24,292 nucleotides of DNA from assembly GCA_050260215.1 (NCBI GenBank), contig JBLNBU010000075.1, positions 1 through 24,292 on the forward strand, given 5' to 3'. Of the stretch, positions 5,181-13,030 are shown piece by piece. This DNA is from JBLNBU01 sp050260215. Lineage in GTDB: Bacteria > Pseudomonadota > Alphaproteobacteria > Rhodospirillales > Magnetospirillaceae. The notes below the pieces were generated by a model that was not told the origin of the DNA, made no database searches, and saw only the letters and a program-made list of their open reading frames with translations. The stretch's first letter is position 1, and each line of letters opens with the position of its first letter. The position numbers and the translations under genes are program-made.

Positions 5181-8100
5181 ATGGCGAAAGGAAGGGGGGA
5201 AGGGGCCGGCCGCCGGAAGCGCAAGGCTTCCGCGGGTCCGGCAGAGGCTGCGGCTGAGCAGCGCCGCGGGCGCGGACAGCGCGACGCCGAGCTGTTCGTC
5301 GTCGGCATCGGCGCCTCGGCCGGCGGGCTCGAGGCGCTGCGGCCGCTGGTCGCCAATTTGCCAGCCGCCTCGAACATGGCCTATGTGGTGGTGCAGCACC
5401 TGTCGCCGCAGTACCGCAGCATGATGGCCCAGCTGCTGGCGCGCGAGACCGAGCTCGAGGTGGTCGAGATCACCGACGGTACCCCGGTGGTCGCCAACAA
5501 GATCTTCCTGACCCCGCCCAACACCGACCTGCGCATCAAGAACGGCGTGCTGACGCTGCGCCAGCCCTCGATGCCGCTGGGGCCCAAGCCGTCCATCGAC
5601 CTGTTCTTCTCGACCCTGGCCGAGGACTGCGGCCACAATGCGGTCGGCGTCATCTTGTCGGGCACCGGCACCGACGGGGCCCACGGCATGCGGGTGCTGA
5701 AGGCCAAGGACGGCTTCACCATCGTCCAGGTGCCCGAAAGCGCCAAGTACGACGGCATGCCCAAGGCGTCCATCGACACCGGCTGCGTCGACCTGGTGGT
5801 CAAGCCCGAGGACATCGGCCGCGAGCTGTCGGCCATCACCAAGTTTCCAAGACCGGTGCTGCAGCCCCAGCCCGAGGCCGGCGGCGACATCATGCGCCGG
5901 CTGTTCCGCCTGGTGGGCAGCCGCACCGGCATCGACTTCTCGCAGTACAAGTCGACCACCATCCGCCGTCGCCTGGAACGCCGCATGATCGCCAACCGCA
6001 TCGACGGCGTGGCGGCGTATGTGGACTACGTCAAGGACTACCCGGCCGAGCTGGACCTGCTGTGCAAGGACGTGCTGATCTCGGTCACCTCGTTCTTCCG
6101 CGACGCCAAGGAATTCGACGAGGCGCGCGCCGTCCTGGCCGAGCTGGTGGCCGCCAAGAAGGCCGGCGACGGCATCCGCCTGTGGGTGCCCGGCTGCGCC
6201 ACCGGCGAGGAGGCCTATTCCTTCGCCTTCATGCTGCACGACCTGCTGGGAGAACGGGTCAACGAGTACAAGGTGCAGGTCTTCGCCACCGACATCGACA
6301 CCGACGCCATGAACCACGCAAGGCGCGGCATCTATGCCGAGACGACGCTGGAGCGGGTCGATCCGGCCACAATCGACCGCTATTTCGATCCCATCGGCCA
6401 TTCATTCCAGGTGCGCAAGGCCATCCGCGAGATGGTCGTCTTCGCCCGCCAGGACCTGGCCAAGGACCCGCCCTTCGTCAAGATCGACCTGATCAGCTGC
6501 CGCAACGTCCTGATCTATTTCAACACCGACCTGCAGGACCGGGTGCTTCGGGTGTTCCACTACTCGCTCAACCCGGAAGGCTGCCTGTTCCTCGGCAAGT
6601 CCGAGGCGGTTGGCCGCAACACCGACCTGTTCCGGGCGGTGCGCACCAATTCCAAGCTGTTCCAGAAGCGCCTGGGCTCGACCCGGCCCGAGGTGGCGCT
6701 GCCCGGCTTCTCGCGCCCGGTGGTCTCGGAGTCGCTGCGGACCGACCCCCGCCGCCAGCCCGCCATCGAGGACCTGGTCAAGGAAGGCTTCGTCGCTGCC
6801 TGCATGCCGCCGTCGGTGGCCATCAACGAAGATCTCGAGGTCGTCTACTACCACGGCGACGTCAAGCGCTTCCTGCGCTTCCCCGAGGGCTCGCCCACCA
6901 CCAGCCTGGCCAAGCTGGTGGCCGAGGAGTTCCGCTCGGACCTGCGCGCCCTGGCGCATCGGGCCAAGACCTCGAAGGCGCCCTGCGGCGGCCCGTTCCG
7001 CCAGTTGCGCACCGAAGCCGGCGAATACCAGGCCCGCCTGCTGGTGCGGCCGCTGCCGCTGGACCGGCGCGAGACCCTGATGCTGGTGTCGTGGGAGATG
7101 GCCGAGCACCGCGATCCGGTGCCCGCCGACGCCGGGGCAGCCGAGGACGAGCTGCGCAACGCCGAGCTCGAGCAGGAGCTGACCGCCACCCGCGAGCACC
7201 TGCAGACCGTGGTTGAGGAGCTGGAGACCTCGAACGAGGAGCTGCAGGCGGTCAACGAGGAACTGCAGGCGGCCAACGAGGAACTGCAGTCCTCAAACGA
7301 GGAGCTGGAGACCGCCAACGAGGAACTCCAGGCCACCAACGAGGAACTGACCACGGTGAACCAGGAGCTCCACATCCGCACCACCGAACTGGCCGAGGCC
7401 AACGCCGACCTGATCAATATCCAGGACAACATCGGCTTCCCGCTGGTGGTGGTCGACAACGAGCTGCGCCTGACCCGCTACACCCCTCAGGCGGTGCGGC
7501 TGTTCGGCATCCTGTCCACCGACATCGGCCAACCGGTGACCTCGCTGCCCAACCACCTGCAGATCACCGGGCTGCGCGACCGCCTGCGCGGGGTGGTCAC
7601 CACCGCCGAGGAACACGAGGACGAGATCCACAACGACGGGCGCATCCTGCGCCTGCGCATCGTTCCCTGCCGCGACCAGGCCGGGCGGATCAACGGCGCC
7701 GCGCTGACCCTGTTCGACGAGACCGAGATCCGCACCGCCCGCGACGAGCTGCAGAACCTGGTCGCCGACCTGCGCTGCTCGCAGGACCAGCTGCGTGCCG
7801 CCAAGGAGGCGGCCGAGCAGGTCAGCCAGGCCAAGTCCGCCTTCCTGGCGCGCATGAGCCATGAGTTGCGCACGCCCTTGAACGCCATCCTCGGCTTCAG
7901 CGAGATCCTGATGACCGCCCAGCTGGACGAGGCCAAGCGGCTGGACTACCTGCAGGCGGTCCGCGACAGCGGCACCCACCTGCTGACGCTGATCGACGAT
8001 CTCCTCGACATTTCACGCATCGAGGCCGGCAAGGTCACCTTGCGCGAAAGCGAGGTGGCGCCCGCCCTGGTGATCGGCTTCGTCGTCGACATGCTGCGCG

Positions 8101-8519
8101 AGCGCGCCAATGCCGGCCAGGTCGGCCTGGTGATCGATTGTCCCCACGGGCTGCCGGCGGTGCGGTGCGACGAGGTGGGCCTGCGCCGGGTGCTGCTCAA
8201 CATCGTCGGCAACGCCATCAAGTTCACCCCCGCCGGCGGACGGGTCGAGATCCGCGCCGTCGCCAGCCCGGGCGGCCTATGGATCGCCGTCGAGGACACC
8301 GGCCCCGGCATCGCCGCCGAGGACCTGGCCCGCATCATGGAGCCGTTCGAGCAGGGCAGCCTGACCGCCCACCATTCCCAGGAAGGCGTCGGCCTGGGCC
8401 TGCCCATCGCCCGCTCGCTGGTCATCCTGCACGGCGGCGCCATGGACTTCGCCTCGACCCCCGGCAAGGGCACCACGGTCACCGTCAGCATCCCGCCCGA
8501 GCGGCTGGTACGAGGATAG
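5181..8519 (+). CDS. CheB-CheR-PAS-histidine kinase fusion protein
   Basis: A 1112-residue cytoplasmic signalling protein. Residues 1-35 are a basic, low-complexity head. A CheB methylesterase domain follows, with the triad S46 (GIGASAGG), H73 (VVQHLSP) and D165 (GTGTDGAHG). A CheR methyltransferase domain spans about 235-500, with the AdoMet loop WVPGCATGEEAYS and the later ISCRNVLIYF. A coiled coil of repeated NEELQ-type units spans about 655-735, then a PAS domain at about 735-845. The kinase core has H894 in MSHELRTP, an N box GNAIKFTP, VEDTGPGI and GVGLGLPIA. No receiver domain is attached. CheB and CheR normally demethylate and methylate chemoreceptor glutamates; here opposite activities and a kinase share one chain, as in known CheBR-HK hybrids. 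No receptor gene is next to it. Family certain; targets unknown. Confidence 0.96.
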   Translation: MAKGRGEGAGRRKRKASAGPAEAAAEQRRGRGQRDAELFVVGIGASAGGLEALRPLVANLPAASNMAYVVVQHLSPQYRSMMAQLLARETELEVVEITDGTPVVANKIFLTPPNTDLRIKNGVLTLRQPSMPLGPKPSIDLFFSTLAEDCGHNAVGVILSGTGTDGAHGMRVLKAKDGFTIVQVPESAKYDGMPKASIDTGCVDLVVKPEDIGRELSAITKFPRPVLQPQPEAGGDIMRRLFRLVGSRTGIDFSQYKSTTIRRRLERRMIANRIDGVAAYVDYVKDYPAELDLLCKDVLISVTSFFRDAKEFDEARAVLAELVAAKKAGDGIRLWVPGCATGEEAYSFAFMLHDLLGERVNEYKVQVFATDIDTDAMNHARRGIYAETTLERVDPATIDRYFDPIGHSFQVRKAIREMVVFARQDLAKDPPFVKIDLISCRNVLIYFNTDLQDRVLRVFHYSLNPEGCLFLGKSEAVGRNTDLFRAVRTNSKLFQKRLGSTRPEVALPGFSRPVVSESLRTDPRRQPAIEDLVKEGFVAACMPPSVAINEDLEVVYYHGDVKRFLRFPEGSPTTSLAKLVAEEFRSDLRALAHRAKTSKAPCGGPFRQLRTEAGEYQARLLVRPLPLDRRETLMLVSWEMAEHRDPVPADAGAAEDELRNAELEQELTATREHLQTVVEELETSNEELQAVNEELQAANEELQSSNEELETANEELQATNEELTTVNQELHIRTTELAEANADLINIQDNIGFPLVVVDNELRLTRYTPQAVRLFGILSTDIGQPVTSLPNHLQITGLRDRLRGVVTTAEEHEDEIHNDGRILRLRIVPCRDQAGRINGAALTLFDETEIRTARDELQNLVADLRCSQDQLRAAKEAAEQVSQAKSAFLARMSHELRTPLNAILGFSEILMTAQLDEAKRLDYLQAVRDSGTHLLTLIDDLLDISRIEAGKVTLRESEVAPALVIGFVVDMLRERANAGQVGLVIDCPHGLPAVRCDEVGLRRVLLNIVGNAIKFTPAGGRVEIRAVASPGGLWIAVEDTGPGIAAEDLARIMEPFEQGSLTAHHSQEGVGLGLPIARSLVILHGGAMDFASTPGKGTTVTVSIPPERLVRG

Positions 8520-8533
8520 GCCGCGCGCTCCTA

Positions 8534-8549
8534 CGTCATGGCCGGGCTT
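8534..8549 (+). repeat. Truncated copy of the CGTCAT palindromic repeat
   Basis: Sixteen bases match exactly the outer end (inverse of 24224-24239) of the paired-hairpin repeat found near the right edge. The partner strand of the hairpin is missing, so this is a remnant. It lies between two convergent genes. Confidence 0.5.
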
Positions 8550-8565
8550 CCCAGGACCCTCGGGG

Positions 8566-8802
8566 TCAACGCCTTTCGGCGGGGGCCTGGGCCTTCTGCT
8601 GTTGGTTTTCCTCGACCGCCTGAACGCCGGTGCCGGCACCGGCACCGGCAGCGCCGCCGATGACCGCGCCCACCGGGCCGCCGATCAGCGCTCCGGCGGC
8701 GACCCCGCCCAGCCCGCCGCTGGCGGCCTTCTGCTCCTCGTTGGTGCCGCAGCCGCCCAGCAGGGCGGGGGCCAGGGCGACGACGAACCACAGGCTGCGC
8801 AT
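8566..8802 (-). CDS. Small glycine-zipper lipoprotein
   Basis: A 78-residue protein with a type II signal peptide: a short basic start, a hydrophobic core and the lipobox LGGC with lipidated Cys18. The middle (about 28-60) is a glycine zipper of GxxxG-like repeats such as GGVAAGALIGG and GAVIGGAAGAG. This pattern is common to small outer-membrane lipoproteins of the OmpA-glycine-zipper/17 kDa antigen type. A hydrophilic Gln-rich tail ends the protein. The start at ATG 8802 is supported by GGAGG six bases upstream. It converges with the CheB-CheR-kinase gene. Envelope location is well supported; the precise role (membrane stability, stress) is a family guess. Confidence 0.82.
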   Translation of the reverse strand: MRSLWFVVALAPALLGGCGTNEEQKAASGGLGGVAAGALIGGPVGAVIGGAAGAGAGTGVQAVEENQQQKAQAPAERR

Positions 8803-8904
8803 CTCGCACCTCCATCGCTTCGCTGGAATGAACAGCCGTGGACGCCGCGGGTTGCCACGACGGTGACACGGGGGATGCGGGACGGCGGGCATTAGGGTGG
8901 CGCC

Positions 8905-9249
8905 ATGGCCAGCCTGCTTGCCACCTTGTACGCCTGTTCGGGCGTCGCCGGCGCCGTGTGCTACGGGCCCCAGCTGGTGCACCTGTGGCGGGTGCCCGAG
9001 GCGCGGCGCGCCATGTCGCCCCTGACCTGGGGCGGATGGGCGGCCATGGGGGCGGTGGCGCTGGCCTATGCCGCCTTCGAGGTGCGCGCCGCCGAGATGG
9101 TGGCGGTCACCGCCGCCAACTGGACCTGCCAGTGCCTGGTGCTGGCCATGGCCCTGGGGCAACGTCTGGCCGACCGCAAAACGAAACGGCCCCGCCTTTG
9201 GGGCGGGGCCGTCCGAACCGTTGCCGGCGAAGATCACTTCTCGAAGTAG
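8905..9249 (+). CDS. PQ-loop (SemiSWEET-like) membrane protein
   Basis: A 114-residue protein with three hydrophobic helices. The first ends in YGPQLVHLWR, the Pro-Gln signature at residues 22-23 of PQ-loop/SWEET-type carriers. The second covers SPLTWGGWAAMGAVALAYAA and the third AVTAANWTCQCLVLAMALG. A single three-helix unit of this size is what bacterial SemiSWEETs have; they work as dimers moving small sugars. The substrate here is not known. The last 20 residues or so are encoded by DNA that is also the terminator of the convergent OmpA-family gene, so the tail is polar and probably not functional. The final 16 bases overlap the end of that gene. Confidence 0.75.
   Translation: MASLLATLYACSGVAGAVCYGPQLVHLWRVPEARRAMSPLTWGGWAAMGAVALAYAAFEVRAAEMVAVTAANWTCQCLVLAMALGQRLADRKTKRPRLWGGAVRTVAGEDHFSK
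9178..9212 (-). terminator. Strong rho-independent terminator of the OmpA-family lipoprotein gene
   Basis: An 11-bp perfect GC-rich stem (9186-9196 with 9202-9212) and a five-base loop are followed on the minus strand by TTTCGTTTT. It begins about 22 bases after the lipoprotein stop codon. On the plus strand it lies inside the 3' end of the PQ-loop gene. Confidence 0.88.
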
Positions 9250-10082
9250 ATCTCGACGCGGCGGTTCTTGCCTTCCTTGACGTTGTCCTTGGTCGCGACC
9301 GCCGGCTTGGTCTTGCCGAAGCTCTTCAGGTCGAGGACCTTCGAGGCCACGCCCATCTTGCCCAGGGCGGCGGCGACGGCGTTGGCGCGCTTGGCCGACA
9401 GCTTGTCGTTGTAGGCCGAGGTGCCGACGGTGTCGGTGTGGCCGGACAGGTAGATGTTGGCCGGCTGCAGCTTCTTCTGCTCGGCGGCAACCTCGTCCAG
9501 GGTCTTCTTGGCGGCCTTGGTGATGTCGGCCTTGTTGAAGTCGAAGTAGACGATGAAGGTCTTGATGATCTTCGGCTTCGCGGGCTCGGCCACGGCCTTC
9601 GGCTTCAGCTCGGGCTCGATCTTCAGGAAGGCGGCGCGGCAATCGCTGTTGGCGTCACCCTCGTTCTCCTCTTCCACCCAGCAATCGAACTTGACCTGGG
9701 CGGTGGCGGAGGCAGCCGGCACGCGCTCGCGGGAGCCGCCGGCGAAGTAGCCCATCAGGCGGGCGCGGGCGTCGGCCAGTTCGGGGACGCGGGCGGCCGG
9801 GACCTTGGAGTAGTCCGAAACCTGGGCGGGCTCGACCGCCTCGCCGCCGGCGGCGCGCAGGCCCTTGCGGGCGAAGATGGCGGCGTCGTCCCACTCGTAC
9901 TCGACCTCGGCCTCGTACTTGGCATAGGCGGCGTACTCGGCCAGCAGCGCCTTGGTGAAGGCGGTGCCGCCGGTGGCCTGGGCCTTCTGGACGGCATTGA
10001 CGTCCGAAACTTCCCACGGAGTGGCGCAGGCGGCCAGCAACGCGGCACCGGCCAGGGCCGGCAGCATACGGATCAGCTTCAT
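9234..10082 (-). CDS. OmpA-family outer-membrane lipoprotein
   Basis: A 282-residue protein. The N-terminus is a lipoprotein signal peptide with lipobox LAAC and Cys19. Residues 20-165 are an Ala- and Glu-rich helical region with no recognised domain. Residues about 170-282 are an OmpA C-terminal domain: FIVYFDFNKADIT, IYLSGHTDTVGTSAYN, LSAKRANAVAAAL and KNRRVEIYF, the last being the usual RRVEI end. It should anchor the outer membrane to peptidoglycan, as Pal does, but it is longer than Pal and no tol genes are adjacent. ATG 10082 is chosen because GGGGAG precedes it and the signal peptide begins there; an in-frame start at 10109 adds nine residues without a signal-peptide look. The gene ends in a strong terminator. 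Confidence 0.9.
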   Translation of the reverse strand: MKLIRMLPALAGAALLAACATPWEVSDVNAVQKAQATGGTAFTKALLAEYAAYAKYEAEVEYEWDDAAIFARKGLRAAGGEAVEPAQVSDYSKVPAARVPELADARARLMGYFAGGSRERVPAASATAQVKFDCWVEEENEGDANSDCRAAFLKIEPELKPKAVAEPAKPKIIKTFIVYFDFNKADITKAAKKTLDEVAAEQKKLQPANIYLSGHTDTVGTSAYNDKLSAKRANAVAAALGKMGVASKVLDLKSFGKTKPAVATKDNVKEGKNRRVEIYFEK

Positions 10083-10167
10083 TCGTGGTTCTCCCCTTGT
10101 CCCCGTCATGTCGGGCTAGTGATTCAGATATAGCACAGCCTTGCCATGGAGGTATCGGGGATTAACC

Positions 10168-10650
10168 TTATGGATGAGCCTGCGCGCCTTTCAGGATGAG
10201 CGCGGCGCGGCCGGTGTCGATGAGGTCGACCGGACCTTCCGGGCCGGCGGGCGGCAGCAGCAGCAACCAGGGCGTTCGTCCGCCGGCATCGACCAGGACG
10301 TGGTCGAGGTCGCGGCTGCCCGGCGGCCACAGCCGGCACAGGCCGATGCCGCCGGGGCCGTCGCGGCGGGGGCAGCGGGCGGCGGCTTCATCCCAGGCGG
10401 GCAACTCGGCCAGGGTGACCTGCCAGCTGCCGGCGTCGGTCCAGCCGCCCTGCAGCAGCATGATCTCGGCCCCGGCCAATGCCGCCGTCCCGCGTACCTC
10501 CACCGGCCTGTGCAGGGCCAGTGGCGAAGGTTCGCCCGCCGGGGGCGCCCACCAGGAGACCGAAAGGGTTCCCGGCGCCGGCGGGGCACAGCCGGCCAAC
10601 AAGGCGACCAAGAGATATGGGGTGGCGATCCGCCGCAATCCAGGGGTCAT
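10168..10650 (-). CDS. Hypothetical lipoprotein
   Basis: A 160-residue protein, family not recognised. The N-terminus MTPGLRRIATPYLLVALLAGC has two Arg, a hydrophobic core and the lipobox LAGC, so Cys21 should be lipidated. The mature part is rich in Pro, Trp and Gly, has several beta-like stretches (TLSVSWWAPP, SWQVTLAELP, HVLVDAGGRTPWLLLLPP) and two further Cys residues (ARCPRR and GLCRLW) that could pair in the periplasm. ATG 10650 is preferred because the signal peptide begins there; in-frame ATG 10689 would add 13 residues. It is divergent to soxX across a 179-base AT-rich gap. Whether it is linked to sulfur metabolism cannot be told. Confidence 0.65.
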   Translation of the reverse strand: MTPGLRRIATPYLLVALLAGCAPPAPGTLSVSWWAPPAGEPSPLALHRPVEVRGTAALAGAEIMLLQGGWTDAGSWQVTLAELPAWDEAAARCPRRDGPGGIGLCRLWPPGSRDLDHVLVDAGGRTPWLLLLPPAGPEGPVDLIDTGRAALILKGAQAHP

Positions 10651-10829
10651 TTTCGCACTGCACAAGTTGAAGTTCGACGTTATAGGCATTTCAGCGTGTT
10701 AAATATATCTTTCTACAGAAAATTTCCCTATTGCCGAATATTCGTTTTTGTTGAAACATGGATCCGCGAGGTTGAATGACCCGCCAAAAGAATAGAAGTT
10801 TCAGGTCCACAAGGGCCGCGGGAGGACGC
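10651..10829. promoter_or_regulatory. AT-rich divergent region upstream of the sox genes
   Basis: The most AT-rich stretch of this part of the window lies at about 10680-10760, between the lipoprotein gene and soxX. It contains a perfect 10-base palindrome CGAATATTCG at 10735-10744, a plausible operator for a small dimeric repressor; known sox clusters are controlled by ArsR-type SoxR. No clear -35/-10 pair could be fixed for soxX. TATAAC (minus strand, near 10679) might serve the lipoprotein gene. Confidence 0.4.
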
Positions 10830-11285
10830 ATGTCTGGGACACCTTGGGTGCGCGCGGCCATTGCCGCCGCGCTGACAGTTTTCCTCGCCTTGGGCGCGGA
10901 CGCCGCGCAACGCAAGAAAGCCCCCGAGCGCTCGGTGTGGGAGCCCTCGCGCATGGCGCCGCTGACCAACGACAAGGGCGACCCCGCCCGCGGCCGGATC
11001 GCGGTGATCAAGAAGGGCAACTGCCTGGCCTGCCACATCATGCCCATCCCCGAGGAGCCGGACCACGGCGACGTCGGTCCGCCGCTGGAAGGCGTCGGCT
11101 CGCGCCTGACCCCGGCGGAACTTCGCATGCGCATCGTCGACCCCAAGGTGCTCAACCCGGACACCATCATGCCGTCCTTCTACAAGCGCGACCTGAACCG
11201 GGTGGCCAAGGAATGGGAGGGCAAGACCATCCTTGACGCCCAGGACGTCGAGGACGTGGTCGCCTACCTGTCGACGCTGAAGTGA
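10830..11285 (+). CDS. soxX: SoxX, monohaem c-type cytochrome of SoxAX
   Basis: A 151-residue periplasmic protein. The N-terminus is a Sec signal peptide (WVRAAIAAALTVFLALGADA). A haem c site CLACH gives C65, C68 and H69. Near the C-terminus TIMPSF supplies the likely Met ligand, followed by the class I cytochrome helix DVEDVVAYLSTL. SoxX pairs with SoxA; together they join thiosulfate oxidatively to the Cys of SoxY and pass electrons to a cytochrome c. ATG 10830 is chosen because GGGAGG lies eight bases upstream and the signal peptide starts there; an upstream in-frame ATG at 10776 adds a basic leader that is not typical. It is the first gene of soxXYZAB, with soxY 27 bases after its stop. 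The order and neighbours make the assignment secure. Confidence 0.95.
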   Translation: MSGTPWVRAAIAAALTVFLALGADAAQRKKAPERSVWEPSRMAPLTNDKGDPARGRIAVIKKGNCLACHIMPIPEEPDHGDVGPPLEGVGSRLTPAELRMRIVDPKVLNPDTIMPSFYKRDLNRVAKEWEGKTILDAQDVEDVVAYLSTLK

Positions 11286-11312
11286 TTTCCTTTCTGTCCT
11301 AGAGGAGTGCCC

Positions 11313-11783
11313 ATGTCCGACGTCGAGTTTTCCCCGGAGCTGTCGCGCCGCGGCGTGCTGGCCGGCCTGTCCGCCGCCGCCGCCGTCGTCGCCCTGGCCC
11401 CGTCCCAGGCCCACGCCACCAAGGCCGAGGCCGACGATCTGGTTGCCAAGCTGGCCGGCGGCGCCAAGCCGCAGGACAACGGCAAGGTCAAGATCAAGCT
11501 TCCCGAGATCGCCGAGAACGGCAACACGGTGCCGCTGACCGTCACCGTCGAGGCCCCGATGACCGAGGCCAGCTACGTCAAGGCGCTGCACGTCATGGCC
11601 GAGGGCAATCCCTCGCCGCAGGTCGCCAGCTTCCACTTCACCCCCACCGGCAAGGCCGAGGTCTACTGCCGCATCCGCCTGGGCAAGACCCAGGACGTGC
11701 GCGCCGTCGCCGTGCTGTCGGACGGCCAGGTGTGGGAAGCCAAGAAGGAAGTGAAGGTCACCGTCGGCGGCTGCGGCGGCTGA
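11313..11783 (+). CDS. soxY: SoxY, sulfur-carrier subunit
   Basis: A 156-residue protein. A Tat signal with the twin arginines in SRRGVLAG is followed by an Ala-rich hydrophobic core and AHA cleavage site. The mature part is the immunoglobulin-like SoxY domain (VTVEAPMTEASYVKALHVMAEGN). The C-terminus is VTVGGCGG, whose Cys is the residue that carries the sulfur substrate through the whole cycle. SoxY is exported folded, together with SoxZ, which has no signal of its own. ATG 11313 is chosen because AGAGGAG sits five bases upstream; a GTG at 11307 would overlap that site. One extra Cys (EVYCRI) lies in the middle of the domain. soxZ follows 28 bases on. Confidence 0.97.
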   Translation: MSDVEFSPELSRRGVLAGLSAAAAVVALAPSQAHATKAEADDLVAKLAGGAKPQDNGKVKIKLPEIAENGNTVPLTVTVEAPMTEASYVKALHVMAEGNPSPQVASFHFTPTGKAEVYCRIRLGKTQDVRAVAVLSDGQVWEAKKEVKVTVGGCGG

Positions 11784-11811
11784 GGACCCGGTTTCAGGAG
11801 AGGGACGAAAC

Positions 11812-12132
11812 ATGCCTACCCCCAAGGTCAAGTTCAATGAGACCGCCGCCAAGGGCGAAGTCCTCGAAATCAAGACCATGATCGACCACGACATGGAATC
11901 GGGCCAGCGCAAGGACAGCGCCGGCAAGACCATTCCGAAGAAGATCATCAACAAGTTCACCTGCACCGTGAACGGCAAGGAAGTGTTCCGCGCCGACCTG
12001 GCGCAGGCGATCTCGGCCAACCCGGCCCTGAACTTCTTCATCACCGCCACCGAGAGCGGCCCGGTGGAGTTCAAGTGGTTCGACGACGACGGCTCGGTCT
12101 ATTCCACCACCAAGACCCTGACCGTCTCCTGA
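11812..12132 (+). CDS. soxZ: SoxZ, partner of SoxY
   Basis: A 106-residue protein of the usual SoxZ length. Typical features are PKVKFNETAAKGEVLEIKTMIDH near the start (residues 4-26), the strand FTCTVNGKEVFRADL in the middle and an end rich in aromatic and acidic residues (VEFKWFDDDGSVYSTT). There is no signal peptide, as expected, since SoxZ crosses the membrane bound to Tat-exported SoxY. It holds and exposes the swinging C-terminal arm of SoxY and docks the enzymes of the cycle. A clear CAGGAGAGG ribosome-binding site precedes ATG 11812. A GC-rich hairpin follows the gene. Confidence 0.97.
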   Translation: MPTPKVKFNETAAKGEVLEIKTMIDHDMESGQRKDSAGKTIPKKIINKFTCTVNGKEVFRADLAQAISANPALNFFITATESGPVEFKWFDDDGSVYSTTKTLTVS

Positions 12133-12142
12133 TCGAGGCCAT

Positions 12143-12172
12143 CCCGGCCCGCCCGTCGGCGGGCGGGCCGGG
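12143..12172 (+). promoter_or_regulatory. 13-bp hairpin with TCGG tetraloop between soxZ and soxA
   Basis: CCCGGCCCGCCCG (12143-12155) pairs perfectly with 12160-12172 around TCGG. No T-run follows, so it is not a standard terminator. It may act as an RNA processing or stability element that sets the ratio of soxYZ to soxA message. Confidence 0.6.
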
Positions 12173-12194
12173 TGCTTGAGCCGAAGGAATGCCC

Positions 12195-13013
12195 ATGAAC
12201 AAGCTGATCGCCTCCGCCGTTTCCGCTGCCGTGATCGGGCTGGCCCTGCCCGTCCTGGCCGACCCGCCGTTCGATCCCAAGGATCCGGCGATGGCCAAGT
12301 ACGTCACCTCGGACGGCAAGCGGTCGGGCTACACCTTCGCCGAGCCCGAGACCCGGGCGATGCAGGATGACGACTTCATGAACCCGGCGATGCTGTGGGT
12401 CGAGAAGGGCGAAAAGCTCTGGCACCACGTCGACGGCAAGGCGGGCAAGTCCTGCGCCTCGTGCCACGGCAAGGCCGAAGACAACATGAAGGGCGTCGGC
12501 GCCGTCTATCCCAAGTACGACATCCACGCCGGCACCGTGATCAACATCGAGCAGCGCATCAACCTGTGCCGCGAGAAGCACATGAGCGCGCCGGCCTGGA
12601 AGTACGAGTCCGAGCCGCTGCTGGCCATGACCACCTTCGTCAAGATGCAGTCCCGCGGCATGCCGGTGCAGGTGCAGATCGACGGCCCGGCCGCCCCCTA
12701 TTTCGAGAACGGGCGCCGCTTCTACTACGAGCGCCGGGGCCTCAACGACGTCGCCTGCAAGCACTGCCACGAGGACAACTGGGGCAACCACGTCCGCACC
12801 GAGCTTCTGTCCCAGGGCATGGGCAACGGTTTCCCCACCTATCGCCTGAAGTGGCAGAAGCTGGGCTCGCTGCAGCGCCGCCTGGCCGGCTGCAACGAGG
12901 AGATCCGCGCCGAACCCTTCCCGCTGGGCTCGCGCGAGTACACCGACCTCGAACTGTTCCTGGCCTGGCGTGCCAAGGGCCTCGAGGTCGAGACCCCGTC
13001 GGTGCGCAAGTAG
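12195..13013 (+). CDS. soxA: SoxA, dihaem c-type cytochrome
   Basis: A 272-residue periplasmic cytochrome with a Sec signal peptide (LIASAVSAAVIGLALPVLA). Two haem c motifs are present: CASCH at 87-91 and CKHCH at 188-192. This makes it the dihaem form known from Paracoccus and Rhodovulum. C125 lies in INLCREKH. C233 in RRLAGCNEEIRAEP is the cysteine that ligates the active-site haem and is persulfidated in known SoxA. SoxA with SoxX catalyses the first step, coupling thiosulfate to SoxY. GAAGGA lies six bases before ATG 12195, so that start is preferred over ATG 12189, which would touch the ribosome-binding site. soxB follows after a 146-base gap filled by a palindromic repeat. Confidence 0.96.
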   Translation: MNKLIASAVSAAVIGLALPVLADPPFDPKDPAMAKYVTSDGKRSGYTFAEPETRAMQDDDFMNPAMLWVEKGEKLWHHVDGKAGKSCASCHGKAEDNMKGVGAVYPKYDIHAGTVINIEQRINLCREKHMSAPAWKYESEPLLAMTTFVKMQSRGMPVQVQIDGPAAPYFENGRRFYYERRGLNDVACKHCHEDNWGNHVRTELLSQGMGNGFPTYRLKWQKLGSLQRRLAGCNEEIRAEPFPLGSREYTDLELFLAWRAKGLEVETPSVRK

Positions 13014-13030
13014 TCTTCCGCCATCCTCGA

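Noticed and set aside
5163..6401. Long open frame on the minus strand opposite the CheB-CheR gene (412 codons)
   Set aside because: Antisense shadow produced by high GC; the plus-strand protein has complete catalytic motifs and the minus-strand one has no family features.
7200..7380. Repetitive DNA within the kinase gene
   Set aside because: It reflects the NEELQ coiled coil, which is common in CheB-CheR hybrids.
10141..10779. 212-codon plus-strand open frame before soxX
   Set aside because: It is antisense to a gene with a clear lipoprotein signal, and its own product is low complexity with no domain.
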